A stretch of DNA of 64,000 nt from Hexactinellida sp. DTS-2022 (GCA_028753945.1 JAPNXP010000018.1:2915643-2979642); one strand, 5' to 3'; shown: positions 47,955 through 59,671, counted from the stretch's first letter. Notes: generated from the letters alone by a model not told the origin. Translations and numbers: made by a program.

Positions 47955-48481
47955 CAGTGTTCCCTATAAGAATCCGCGACGCATCCTTTGGATCCGTGAG
48001 GTTAAGTTAATTTCCGTGACGACACTTCCTGTGGGAGAAAAATTCCGTGCTCAGATTTCATACTCTACCGTATTCGGGCAAAAGGACAAGGGGAGTGACT
48101 AGAACTACCACGTTGACTTCCCTTCAGTGAAGCGAGACAGCGGTGCACAACCTGTACATCCCCAACCTAACGAAAACTACTTCGCATACTCTGATTTCGA
48201 ACCGGATTCTGAGGAAATCGAAGAGGATGATTACGATTACGAAGTGGTACAAAAGAGTGGCTTTCTGGTAGAGGAATTCTGAAGTGAGAATGACTAGACT
48301 TTTCGCCACACGATCTTTGAGTACATCAAAAAGAATCTTAACAATATAATAATCCTTATAATCCTATAAATGAAATTTTCCGTTTTAAGAGTCCGAAATC
48401 GGTAAAATTTCCGTATTTTCCTTTAGCAAAAACAAGCAAATTTCCGTATGGAAATTTTTGAGTGCCTTAGAGGGAGCACTG
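47955..48481 (+). mobile_element. hAT-type MITE carrying an acidic open frame
   Basis: Ends CAGTGTTCCCTATAAG and CCTTAGAGGGAGCACTG; flanks CCCATAAG and CCCATAAA agree at 7 of 8. AATTTCCGT motifs lie inside. Between them, 48109-48283 is open on the plus strand and ends at TGA: SVKRDSGAQPVHPQPNENY, then FEPDSEEIEEDDYDYEVVQ. The frame starts after an in-frame stop and has no obvious ATG. It could be a captured gene piece or the tail of an unknown protein of the parent element. Confidence 0.7.
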
Positions 48482-48855
48482 CCCATAAATGTTCAAATTT
48501 ATTATTGACTTGACTTTGAAGTACTTCGAAAAAGTGTAAAAGTGATGTATACATATTAGAGCCGAGCGATAAGACACGAACACGACACGAACACGACACG
48601 AACACGACACGAACACGAACACGACACGAGACGAATTCGTGTTCGTGTCGTGTTCGTGTTCTAAGTTCATGTCTCGTGTCGTGTTCGTGTCGTGTTGGAC
48701 AACGACTTTTGTGTTCGTGTTGTTTTCGTGTTCAATGTTCATGTATCGTGTCGTGATCGGTTAAAGTTTCATGGGGGATTTATTATTAATATTATACAAT
48801 ACGTGTGGTGAACAAGTTATTGTATAATATTCGTATGTTATGCTCTTAATTAAAT

Positions 48856-51595
48856 CATAGCCTACTCTATATAAGGCCTACCATCAAAGCTGATATTTTG
48901 CACCAAGGATGAAGTAGTGTACGATATTATTATTGACCCATATTTATTTACATTTATCTCTGTACAGTTAAAAATATTTTAAAAATAGTTGGATCAACTT
49001 GTTACTGATTTTTGTTAATTTTTAGTAATTAATTAATACAATTCTCCTTCCACCGATATTTTAAGCATTTCCTAGTACTATATTTGACTTTGTTTCTCTT
49101 TAATAGTTAGATTTAAAAATTTTCTCTATGCCGAACTGTTCTGCCCCTGGTTGTAGGGTAATTATACCCCAGAAGAGCGCGTCCCAGTTTTTGACTTCCA
49201 GATGGTCCACCTGAGTTACGACATGCCTGGATACGTTACGTACTCTCCATCGTGAGGATATTTCTTTCCTCAAATGGTGTATGTGTGTGCTAAGCATTTT
49301 CCGAAGGAAGATATTCAATATTTTCACACGGTACCCAGAGGAGATGGCACATCCTATGAGGTCCAGCGAGGAAGACCCAAATTAAATCCTGGCGCTGTCC
49401 CCTCTCTCCTTCCTAGTTGTCCGTCTTATTATTCCTCTATCCCTTCAATTAGAATCAAACGAACTCGGTTCTCTTGCGACTCCAAAGAGGAAGATTTATT
49501 GAACCAAGCAACTAATCTCAGCTTGAGATCAGAGAATACAGAAATGGAGAAGTTTCGTGTTGGTTGTATACAAGAAATATGAGATAAGTTAGCTTTGATA
49601 ACAATCCCAACTGACTGGTTAGTTTGGATTCAAACAGATAATTGAGTGAGATTTTTTTGCCTAATATGGAAAATCATAATATTTGTGCATATGTTTCTCT
49701 TGAAATAAATTCTTTTTTATCTGTGAACGGATATATATATGGGAGGAGTCCATTTCTCTCTCACTTATCTCTATCACTGATATTCGACAAATTGAAACGA
49801 TGTTTACAGAGATTACTCTGAAACTTAGCTCTTCCCCTCAGAAGAAACATCCTCACCATATCTCTAAAGCAAAATAACATATTGAGGAGGCCATCTGATA
49901 ATAAAAGAAAACTCTATGTAACTTTTGACTTTGTGCACATTTTGAAAAGTATTCGAAACAACTGGTTGAATCAGAAAGATATTCGGAAAACCTTTCACTT
50001 TCCCAACTTTCAGAACATTAAACTGGATTACTGTGTGTATCCTGTTCAAGTTTACTCTGCATCTTTTAGTGATGTGCGTCTCCTCTATAATTTAACTTAG
50101 AGAAAGAATCCTTAGCTAAGTTAGCTCCTAGCAAGACTATCAAAACTTGTTATCCTTCTGCTATTGAGCGCCAAATTGTGAAACTTGTTTTGAAAGTATT
50201 CAACGAATTAACTGTTGCAGCTCTGAAGTTACAGAATGAACTCCGTAACCAAGAAGACCGAAACAATACACACGACTTTGTTGAAATGCTTCTTCAAATT
50301 TGGAAACTTTTCAAAATAAATTCTCCACTTAAAGGTAAACGTTTGAATGATGATATCTCAAGACCTATAACATACCAGGACGAACGATTTTCATTCTTAG
50401 CTTGTGTTGTTATTTGGTTAGAGACTTTGCCAGGAAATGTAGGAAAGTTAAGTAAACAAACATTTACCAGTTTTAAACATGCATGTATGTATTGCCTAAG
50501 ATAACTAACCATTTAACTGGATTTTGTGGATTTAACTATCTTTTGACATCCTTTTTACAGACAGATACATTGGAACATCACTTTGCCCTATATCGTATGA
50601 TGTCAGGTTCAAACTATCATATCTCGTATCTTCAAATCCTTGAAACTGAAAGCCGCCTCAAGTTATCTAACATATTAAAGATTTTTGCTTCACAACAAGA
50701 TTGTGGCTTATATTCAATTCAGATATTTATTGATTCATACTCATCCTTTGCTACGAATAATGGCGATGAAATTGATGTCCAACTAGTCTGGGATGAAATT
50801 GATGATCTAACTTCCATTTAATGTAGTTTACAGACTCTTCACTCATTAGCTTTTATTGCTGGTTATGCAGTACATAAATATATTTTAAAAACTCAGCCAT
50901 GTCATGTTTGCATTGATCTTTTGACCATTGACAAAGACTTTATCTTTGATGAAGATTCACAACCCGAGTTCAGGCGTTTGCAATTAGCTGACCGTGGAGT
51001 ATCCATCTGAGTTTATCCTCGAATCTATAGTAACTTTATGGAAGACGTTAATTGCAATTGAAAGCAAAGAAAACTTGTTGGCGATATTGAGGGAAGGATC
51101 ATCCAGAAAAAATATTGTGAAAGTAACCTTGATATTCTTAGAAGAGACGGATGCGATTGCTAAATCGAGTTGCATTTCTTGTGGTGTCTCTATTTTGACT
51201 ATCCTAAAAAATCTTATTGTCACTTGCGCCAACTGTTTACTAGCTAAGGTTAATAATTATAACTCCGCTGTTGCATCTAAAGGTATAGAAAAGCGAAAAC
51301 TGAAGAAGTTCTCACGTTAATGAAATACACCAGAAGGCTACTCTTCTATTATTATTATTGTTATTATTATTATTATTTGAACCCACATTATTATTTATGT
51401 ATTCTTATCATTGTTGTTAAGTAAGCAATAAAGACTCAATAGAGAAAATCTATTAATTTACTAGAATTATTTAGTATAACAGATTAATTTCTAAATGAAG
51501 TTGAAAACATTGAACTGCGTTTATCACTTTCTCATCGTACACTACTTCTTCCAAGGTACATTTGAAGGTAGGCCTTATATAAAGTAGGCTATGAT
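48856..51595 (+). mobile_element. P element 2 (2.7 kb, internally deleted)
   Basis: Inverted ends CATAGCCTACTCTATATAAG and CTTATATAAAGTAGGCTATG continue through GGCCTACC. The flanks share ATTAAAT (48849-48855, 51596-51602). It carries the THAP/P transposase pieces at 49128-51320. Confidence 0.85.
49128..51320 (+). pseudogene. THAP-domain P transposase, lacking its middle
   Basis: It begins MPNCSAPGC, the first Cys pair of a C2CH THAP zinc finger, and VCAKHF (about 49283-49300) supplies the later Cys and His; a frame change lies between. From about 49882 the text resumes with TFDFVHILKSIRNNWL, the D-x-x-H-x-x-K block of P transposases. TDTLEHHFALYRMMSG (about 50560-50610) stands where the DPLE-type block lies. 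The stretch with the first two catalytic Asp residues is missing, so the element has an internal deletion of roughly 300 codons. Several later frame shifts (for example near 50500 and 50820) remain. Its catalytic core is incomplete, so it would need transposase supplied in trans. Confidence 0.78.
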
Positions 51596-52403
51596 TAAAT
51601 ATATTTATTCATTTAATTTTTCCAATTTGTATTTCATATTGATGTTCGTGTTTCGTGTTTCGTGTTTCGTGTTGACGTTCGTGTTTCGTCTTCGTGTTCG
51701 TGTTTCGTGTTTCGTGTTTCGTGTTCGAGTCGTGACATATTGGTGAGGCGCAATTCGTGTTCGTGTCGTGTTCGTGTTAGTCTTAAAGAAAAATTGAACA
51801 CGACGATCACCTCTAATACATATGATAGCACTAACAATAATATGTGTCAGTGCCCCTCGTAGGAATTCACCTAACATACAATAAGATGAATTATTAGCTT
51901 AGTTCATTAAACATAATCTGTCTTTGATGTTTGATTACTGATAATTAATTTATAGATTATTTAGTAAACAATAGATTAGCTACGGTATACTATTAAACAC
52001 AAGGGTGTATATATATATATAAAAGTTTGTATGTTCCGAATTGATTGGAAAAAACTGGCAGTTTCCAAATCGGATTTTTGGCATATAGAGGCAACATTTG
52101 GCACCCGTCAACAAGTTTAGATTTCCACTCGAAATTTCTCAAACCTCGCTAAGTTAAGACGTCATTCGCAAATTTTGAGAGACGTGAAAATTCACCTAAT
52201 CGCACATAATTCGCACCCTCTAAAACAGTTGTTCCCACACTTTTTTTAAATCTCATTCCCCCTTTTTCAACACCATTTTTTTGCATTATCCCTTCCCAAG
52301 TTTGTACAAATAATTTAAAGTTTGGATACTAAGGATAATTTAATGTCAAGGATTAGAATAGTGTGTAATGAACTAATATTCATAGCATTTCACTGTTGTC
52401 TTC

Positions 52404-53465
52404 CACAGTGGTTTATTGACAGGGAGTTGGACAATTTTTTAACGATTCTGATCTCTTCAAAAACGTTTTAATCGTGTTCAGCATAATCGAGAACCTAGAT
52501 AACTGTTTTTACAGTAAAAAATTCCAAGTAGAATTAGAAATATGATGCAGCGTCTATAGTTTCAATGGCTAAATAAAATTGAAGAAATTTTGTGGTTAAC
52601 TACTATGCATCATTTCATGCTCGTGTATCTCATTAGGTTTCGATCACAATCAGCTAATACTTTCACAGTGTTTAATTATAGTTTAAATCATCCTAAAACC
52701 GTTGAATACTCTTCATAGAATTATTTGTCCTTCAGTATAATTATCATTGCAAATTATGATTAGCTGGAAGTGTCCGAACTGCTAAATTCCATGTATTGGT
52801 ATTGCGTTAACTTGTAGTGTCGTCTCGTGTCGTTTTACTAGCCCTATTTTTATATAAATTTAACTATATAACTTGAATTTTAACCACTTTCCAGCCCCGC
52901 GGAATCGCGCGAAAACCAAAATCTACGTGTCTATATACGGGGGCTTTGAAGATTTAAATAAGAAGATTTTAATTTTTTAAATCAAAATTTCAACAATTAG
53001 TAACTAAATGAATAATTTAGAAGCGTGGGATTACCTTTCAACCAAGGAAACTATACGGATTGCTGTAAATGTAATAGAAAATGCATGGGTTATCAAATGC
53101 CAAAATTGGATCAAGAAAAACTGGTCGAATCGTTGATGTTAAAAAAGCTGGTTATTTAACTGGCCTAGGCTCTCGAATTACATTATCAACTTAATTTAGA
53201 TCTACACCAAGCATTTATTTAGAGATGCATATAAATGAATTAGCTCTAGTTTATTTGAAAATACTAATTAGCAAATATTGGTGGAATTATGGGAATAAAA
53301 AAAATACGATGACGGCATAACTTAAAAATTTGAAGCCGTACTAAATTTTCTGAGTCCATAAATGGATTTACAGATATAGATAACCCATGGGTATATAATA
53401 CATTTGATAGGTCTATCTGCTCTGGAATACCTACTTCCTGTGAATGATCCAAACAAACCACTGTG
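52404..53465. mobile_element. 1.06 kb element with CACAGTGG ends and 5 bp TSD (Transib-like)
   Basis: Both ends start CACAGTGGTTT (right end inverted: AAACCACTGTG). The TSD is TCTTC (52399-52403, 53466-53470), and hAT copy 1 near 5788 shows the uninterrupted site TGTTGTCTTCAAGTG (inverse). A 5 bp TSD with CAC(A/T)(A/G)TG ends is the Transib/RAG signature, and CACAGTG is identical to the recombination-signal heptamer. No transposase is recognised; a short open piece MNNLEAWDYLSTKETIR (about 53009) is unassigned. Confidence 0.6.
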
Positions 53466-54546
53466 TCTTCAAGTGTGCATGTGAATTTGTTTATGTTTAT
53501 TTGCTTCTTTTTATGCTCTATACGAGGGAAGTGGAACTAAGAGCAACCCTGATATCTGGTTCTACATCTAACCCATTTCTATGTTTTGTTCTGATGATGC
53601 TTATTTGACTAAATACAGCCTCACATTCCCAAGATGCTGGAAACGCCATTAAAACTTTAATTGCCGGATAAGCAAGAAGAGGGTAAGTATCCAATCGGCA
53701 GATCCAAAACTGATCTACTGACACTTGATTCAATTCGATCTTTAGAGTGGAATCAGCACGAAGTGAAATGAATTCATCCTTTGTGTTGAAATCATCATCC
53801 GAAATGAGATCAAGGATCGATTGATCAAATGGAAATTTAACCCACTGTTTGATTATATAATTCACAATGTCATATTCAAAGTACTGTTCGAGATAGTTCA
53901 ACAAGATGTCAATATGTTCGATAATAACAGAGTGAAAAGTACACTCACTGGATTCTGAGTCAATAAAGTTTTTAAGATTGTGAAATTGTTCCAGTTGTCC
54001 ACGTTGTGCCCTTCTTTTCCAAAGTTTTAACTTGTCAGAGAAAGCACCAAGTTTGTCACATGCTTCAAACATAACTGCATCTCTGCCTTGAAGTGAGGCA
54101 TTTACAGCACACAAAGCAGAAAACATGTCAGCGAGATTAGCAACTCTGGCTAAAAAGTGCTTATCTAAAAAGTATTCTGCCAGAAAATGATTTTTAGAGA
54201 GAAGAAATTCTGAAATTACTGCTCTCAACTCGAACACGTGCTGAACTGCATTCCCTCGAGACAACCATCTGACTGCAGTAAAAATAAAAGAGTCTCAAAG
54301 TTAGCTTCTCGAACTTCACACAGTTCGGTAATAGGCGAGAGTTAGTTGCACTCGATCTGATGACGTTGATTGTTTCCACGATATGGTTGAAAGTGGTTTC
54401 GAGTTCACCAGACATTGCCTTTGAAGATAATACTTGTCTATGAAGACAACAATGGTTCCCAATTAATTGTTGAGACAGACTTTTGAGACGCTTTATTACT
54501 CCAGTTTTTCCCCCCATCATAGCTGGAGCTCCATCTGTAGTACAAG

Positions 54547-57500
54547 CATAGACTCCTTTAAATAAGGAATGTAGGCGCTCATTCTCGGGTCCTGGAACTT
54601 GGGTCCATTAGGTATTTCATAATCGGTTAAAGTTTGACACATAAAATGTATTATTGTCGTATAGGAAGTCATAGTTAAGGAGTCCAACGGTCATATTGGA
54701 TTATCGAAAATATTTGTGGAATGTGAGTTATGCGGTTTTCACACCTTTCCATATATGGTAATATTGTTAAAATCTCGAGATCAGTTAGCTTTAGACATAT
54801 GAAATGTATTATTGTCGTATAGGAAGTCATATTTTGGGAGTCCAACGGACATATTGGATTATCGAAAATATTTGTGGAATGTGAGTTATGCCGTTTTCAC
54901 ACCTTTCCATATATGGTAATATTAATAAAACCACGACAACAGTTAAAGTTATCATATTTAAGTATATTATTTGCGGATAGGTAGTACAATATGGTGAGCT
55001 ATTTGCCGTGATAATTATTTGCTATACCTCTAATGTTTAAGTTACAAGTTTGGATTTGATTAGTATGATTGTTAGCATGGAGAAAGTATTTTCAGTACAT
55101 TGACTGTATCTAAAAGTGTTAGCAAATTAATCAATTTCTTCTTGTAACTTTTCCCTCCGTCGAAGACTTCCAATCTGTTGCTCACGATCACTGAAGTGGT
55201 TAACTTGAGCTTTTAAGAGAGTATTAACTAATGAGCATAGAGCTACATTGTCTTCAGCAAGAGGATGATCAAAAAATGAAAGGACTTTAATTACATATGT
55301 TCGACAACTATTTTTGGCCCTCGGAAGTAACTCAAGAAGATTAACAGCAGTTTGAACAAAACAAGTCGTGTACAATGTTGGCACTGTCAGCCCTCCCCTG
55401 TCGAGTTCTTGTAGAAATTCAGTAGATACTAGGTCCCCTTCCATTTCACCATGCTTAAATGCTATATATCCAGCAATGAACACTACTTTGTGCTTTAAAG
55501 TATTGCCTGAATCAAGGAGGAGTTGCGTGTCCTCAATACTGATCTCTTGCATTAGCTCTATATCTCCCAAACTGACTGGCGTTGTACATTCTGGGCAGGT
55601 AAACTCTGGAATTCCTTGAGGAATTATATTGTATTTCAGCAACTGATGTAATCGCTGTGCTTTGGCTGCTGAGAGTACATCAACAATATCAATGTAAAAG
55701 TTTCCTCTATTGCGCTGTCTGGCTTGTCCAAAAATTGTTTCCAAGGGGTCTTGTGAGAAAACCGCAGGAAGAACATACTGAAAATTGTGGTAAGTCAATA
55801 GATAAGTGGCGGCTACAATACTATATTTTGTTGTGATCTTGAAAGCATCGGCAGTGAATTGAGTAAGCTTTTTTTGTCGAAATCTTCCTCCTTCCCATCG
55901 ACAGGAATCTATAACGTCGCACATTGCTGATAGTTTGCTAAAGTTGTCACAATTCAACGTCCAAGGTGCACGATGTGGATCACGAAGATGTATTGTGCTA
56001 AACTTGTCTTTTACGTTCATCATTCTGAACCAGTTTGTTATCAATGTGAGAAATTTAATAGTTCCCTCCTGATAGTCGATAGTACCCTTTAAGGCTTTGA
56101 ATGCTGCAATTGACTTTTCATGAAAGAATTGACATACCAGCGGTATGCTCTGTCTTTGTAGTGGTTTAGGAAAGACTGAGGCATGAGTAAGCTTTGTAAG
56201 ACGTAATGGCATCTTTTTATCTTCATCATATAGAGCTTGGATGTCTCTTCAACATGCCAGATATTCTACATCGTTCTCTTTAAAGGACAATTCCCAGGTC
56301 CTCTCAGTTATCCAATTATTCCTCAATTTTTTAGGATATGAACGTAATCATAAATTAAGTACATATCGACACCGCATACCTCCACTTTCCCAGGACCACC
56401 AAGTAAGCGGTATACACCTTGATTTAGCGGACAGTTATCACATATAAAGGATATTGGCTGGATATCCATTTTTCTCAATCCTTCAATTGTTTCCATCAAG
56501 ATATCTCGAGCCTTCGCTGCATTTATTTTAGAAACTGGATGAACACCAATCACTAAGCGTGGTCCTCCGTGATGGCAAACAATTTCTATACAAAAGGCAG
56601 ATGTAGCAACTGCCTCTGTGGCATTAGTAGCATAACCAATGATGTGGCTGCCTGTTAAGCGCGTGGTCTTCATTAACTTTACCTCATCAAATAGTATGTT
56701 AACAAGACGTTGCTCAGGTTTCAGTACTTTGAATATGAGCGGCAGATTGGTGTTTGCGAAACTACGAGACATTAAATTTCGAACAAGTTGTTCCCTAGGG
56801 AGCTTTATTATTCTGTAATTTCTTATCATCCTGTATGCAGCTGGAGATATACAAAGAAGTTCTCCAGCAAAAATCATTAGGTGTTTTGTATACCGGATAT
56901 TATTATCTGAAATCAAGAGAAATTCTAGCTGGGTGTCTAGGAACTGAAAATGTGTTGATTCTTGTACATCTATTGTCATTTGTTTCAACTCTTCCATGGC
57001 CTTTAACAAATGATCATTGTTAGAAGTTTCATAATTATTAACAATCGAGAGGATTTCTTCCATCTGAGACCATCTATGAAGGAGGCTATTCTTCTGTAGA
57101 TTGAAAATTATCTTTGGGATTTCATAACCATTCTTTTCTACCTTAGACAAATGAAGAAACCCAAAGCAAGACTCTACCTTCTTAAAGCAGAAATACTGAA
57201 TCACTTTACTCCCTAATTCATCCACCATGAAAACTGTAAATTTTTCTCCGTGATTTCTAACGCTGAATGATGTGAATCGTCTTTGAAATTCTTCTGCAAA
57301 AAGTTGTGAAATCTAAGATCTTATCACACTTGCCAATATACTCTCTCTGCAATTTATCCCTTACATCAGAAATAGTCTTTCTTGTTGGCCTTGGATGTGT
57401 AAAAGACTGCTTCTGACAAGACTTGGGCAAACCTTTAAAATATGTAGGAGGTCCAATTGGTCGCTTTCCTCCCCGTACAGTTACCCATTTGCATTCAAAG

Positions 57501-58320
57501 TGTGATGAACAGACAAATATCTCTTTTCGATCGTTAAGACTCCCAGGTTCATTAGGCATGACCTCAATCCATCTGTCCTTTCAACCCTATCTGTGGGAAA
57601 ACTGACAACTTGACTAAATGGTTCCCCATCATAGTTACCACGACAGTTGAATGCTGCACAACGTTTTGGCATGATTACTGTGTTGCTTGTGAGATTATAT
57701 GCTAAATTTTGTAAATACGAAATAAAATGTAAAAACTAAGCATTATTATTCTTTACCATCAACATTTAGTTCGATAATACTTTCTCCATGCTAACAATCA
57801 TACTAAACAAATCGAAACTTGCAACTTAAACATTAGAGGTATAGCAAATAATTATCACGACAAATAGCTCACCATATTATACTACCTATCCGCAAATAAT
57901 ATACTTAAATATGCCTAACTTTAACTGTTGTCGTGGTTTTATTAATATTACCATATATGGAAAGGTGTGAAAACGGCATAACTCACATTCCACAAATATT
58001 TTCGATAATCCAATATGTCCGTTGGACTCCCAAAATATGACTTCCTACACGACAATAATACATTTCATATGTCTAAAGCTAACTGATCTCGAGATTTTAA
58101 CAATATTACCATATATGGAAAGGTGTGAAAACCGCATAACTCACATTCCACAAATATTTTCGATAATCCAATATGACCGTTGGACTCCTTAACTATGACT
58201 TCCTATACGACAATAATACATTTTATGTGTCAAACTTTAACCGATTATGAAATACCTAATGGACCCAAGTTCCAGGACCCGAGAATGAGCGCCTACAGTC
58301 CTTATTTAAAGGAGTCTATG
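54547..58320 (-). mobile_element. P element 1 (3.77 kb, long inverted repeats)
   Basis: The ends CATAGACTCCTTTAAATAAG are followed by inverted repeats of about 544 bp (54547-55090 and 57776-58320) with roughly nine differences by eye. Each arm contains two tandem, diverged units of about 155 bp (CGTATAGGAAGTCAT through CCATATATGGTAATATT). The TSD is AGTACAAG (54539-54546, 58321-58328), the 8 bp typical of P, and hAT copy 1 near 157-164 shows the empty site. The high arm identity implies a recent insertion. Confidence 0.95.
55127..57672 (-). pseudogene. THAP9-like P transposase, nearly full length, four lesions
   Basis: The protein starts MPKRCAAFNC (THAP zinc finger); after a one-base shift the THAP continues with RWIEVMPNE and VCSSHFE. 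A further shift lies near 57295. The catalytic domain has ILFDEVKLM (first Asp, 56688), FICDNCPLNQG (second Asp, about 56440) and YDYVHILKN, where a one-base loss in an A/T run (about 56312) breaks the frame. A TGA at about 56242 interrupts the next part, after which a long open frame carries QDPLETIFGQARQ (about 55740) and the family C-terminus to 55127. So there are three frameshifts and one nonsense codon in about 830 codons, otherwise well preserved. It lies entirely between the inverted repeats, on the minus strand. Confidence 0.88.
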
Positions 58321-59671
58321 AGTACAAGAAACGAGAGATTTCAAATCGATTTTATGAACTTGAAAGTAATTTGAAATTATGTCGAAAATATCTTCAGCTT
58401 TGCAAGTTGTTTTTAGAGGTTTGCAGAACAAGAATCCAGTATTCAGCTTACCTTTGTCGATATACCTAACAAAAGCAATCAATTGGGACAATGACGCAAC
58501 ATCTGTCGATTCATCAGGTTGAATTGCAAATGCCGGGCTATTTCTGATACTCGTAAAAACTTGTTCCTCAATGTCTTCATCCAAGTGTACTATGCGTCTT
58601 TTTACTGTAGTATTTGATAGTGATATTTGTTTAACTTTACTTAACTTATCTTCTCCAAGCATTTGTCTGACTATAATTTCAACACTAGGCACAATGAGTG
58701 ATTCACCAATAGTGTGAGGTTTTTTAGTACGTGCAATGAGCTGACAAACTTCGTACGATGCTATTAAACTTGCCTCATTTTGTTGTTGAAATAGACCTGT
58801 ATTATCTAATCTTGCTTCCTTGAGAGATCGTTCCAGTCCATGGAAGAAACTGATATTTTTACCTTGGTAAGTTGGATCGACATTCTCGAAATGTGCTTCT
58901 AGTTTGTTCGGCCTCATACTGTCGGGACCTAAGACTTTCTGACAGATGAGCACTGAGGTTTTTCACTGTTCCAATACATATACTATCAAAACCAACTTGA
59001 AGATAATCATCTTGAAATTTTCTCTCTTTCGCAGCCATAGATTATCTATTTTCTGATTGGGTTTACAAACTTTTATATAAAGAAATGAATTGAGGAAAGT
59101 AGTGAATAGTTATTGGGAAACCAAATTTTGTTTTTAAAAAACATATATACTCAACTTAGCCAAAGAACTGCTAGTTAATATGAGAAGCCTCACTGATAGT
59201 ATGGTATTGTCAAAAACATAAAATCAAACAAAAAAATCAACAGCATTTACTTAATAATAAAAGCTTGGAAAAGTTAATAATACTAAAACAGAATACAATT
59301 ATCGATTTTACCAAAAGTATGCATAAATCTGTTGAAAAAAATCAAAATATACAACGCAGCCATTCCCCCTAAAGTGACAAATTCCCCACAGGGGGAAATC
59401 CCTCCCCCCTTTGGGAACCACTGCTCTAAAAGATAAAATATGAAAATCAAAAATATAACAGGATATGTGCATTAAAGATACGGACATGTTAGTCAAAACA
59501 TATTATCAATATGTCTGCCTACTCTGTACAGCACGATCACGTAATCTTAAAAATCTCACAAATTATGCTTTATAATCAATGTTAGAAGTTTATAAACCAC
59601 ACACCAACCGCCTACCGCTTGGTGTATAGTTGTGAATTGCAGCGAAGCGACCTAGCAGACGAAGCACCAAG

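Larger units (their letters stand above)
48557..51815. mobile_element. CACGAACACGA-repeat element split by a P element
   Basis: Outer ends TAGAGCCGAGCG and (right) CACCTCTA, with an exact 8 bp TSD ATACATAT (48549-48556, 51816-51823). Both outer segments are rich in GTGTTCGTGTCGT repeats; the left one (48577-48755) has them in both orientations and would form a long hairpin. Without the inserted P element it would be about 510 bp. Reading frames across the repeats are artefacts. Confidence 0.8.
53518..59038 (-). pseudogene. hAT transposase, ZBED5/SCAND3-like, copy 2 (broken)
   Basis: From ATG at 59038 it encodes MAAKERKFQDDYLQVGF, then a BED-type finger in which a one-base loss removes the first Cys (around 58955). 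LICQKVLG and RPNKLEAHF follow in the next frame. The catalytic start region reads QPDESTDVASLSQL (about 58490-58530), then KSLVSCT to 58330. The P element at 54547-58320 cuts here. The rest runs MMGGKTGVIKR, two frame changes near 54300, RWLSRGN (about 54260) and the dimerisation region SWECEAVFSQ (about 53610-53640). The end is shifted relative to copy 1 by loss of one C (STSLV then stop). Confidence 0.85.
52226..59423 (-). mobile_element. hAT (ZBED/Charlie-type) copy 2, complete, with two nested insertions
   Basis: Ends CAGTTGTTCCCACAC and GGGAACCACTG, exact TSD CTCTAAAA (52218-52225, 59424-59431). Without the insertions at 52404-53465 and 54547-58320 the element would be about 2.3 kb. It is the second copy of the hAT at the window start, which shows both sites uninterrupted. 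Confidence 0.92.
51983..59671 (+). mobile_element. Helitron family A, copy 3, split by a hAT
   Basis: The 5' part (51983-52225) reads ATACTATTAAACACAAGG and continues as the other copies. The 3' part (59424-59671) carries the family sequence CTTTATAATCAATGTTAGAAG, a worn hairpin (59597-59629) and a worn end GCACCAAG before T. The hAT between duplicated CTCTAAAA. Confidence 0.82.

Noticed and set aside
48467..48742. 91-codon minus-strand open frame (and those at 51605-51877)
   Set aside because: Read straight through CACGAACACGA repeats; the His/Glu/Asn/Thr-rich product is a repeat artefact.
52404..53465. Calling this element a hAT because of CAGTGGTTT
   Set aside because: With CAG as the first base no 8 bp duplication can be found; CACAGTGG with TCTTC fits both flanks and the empty site exactly.
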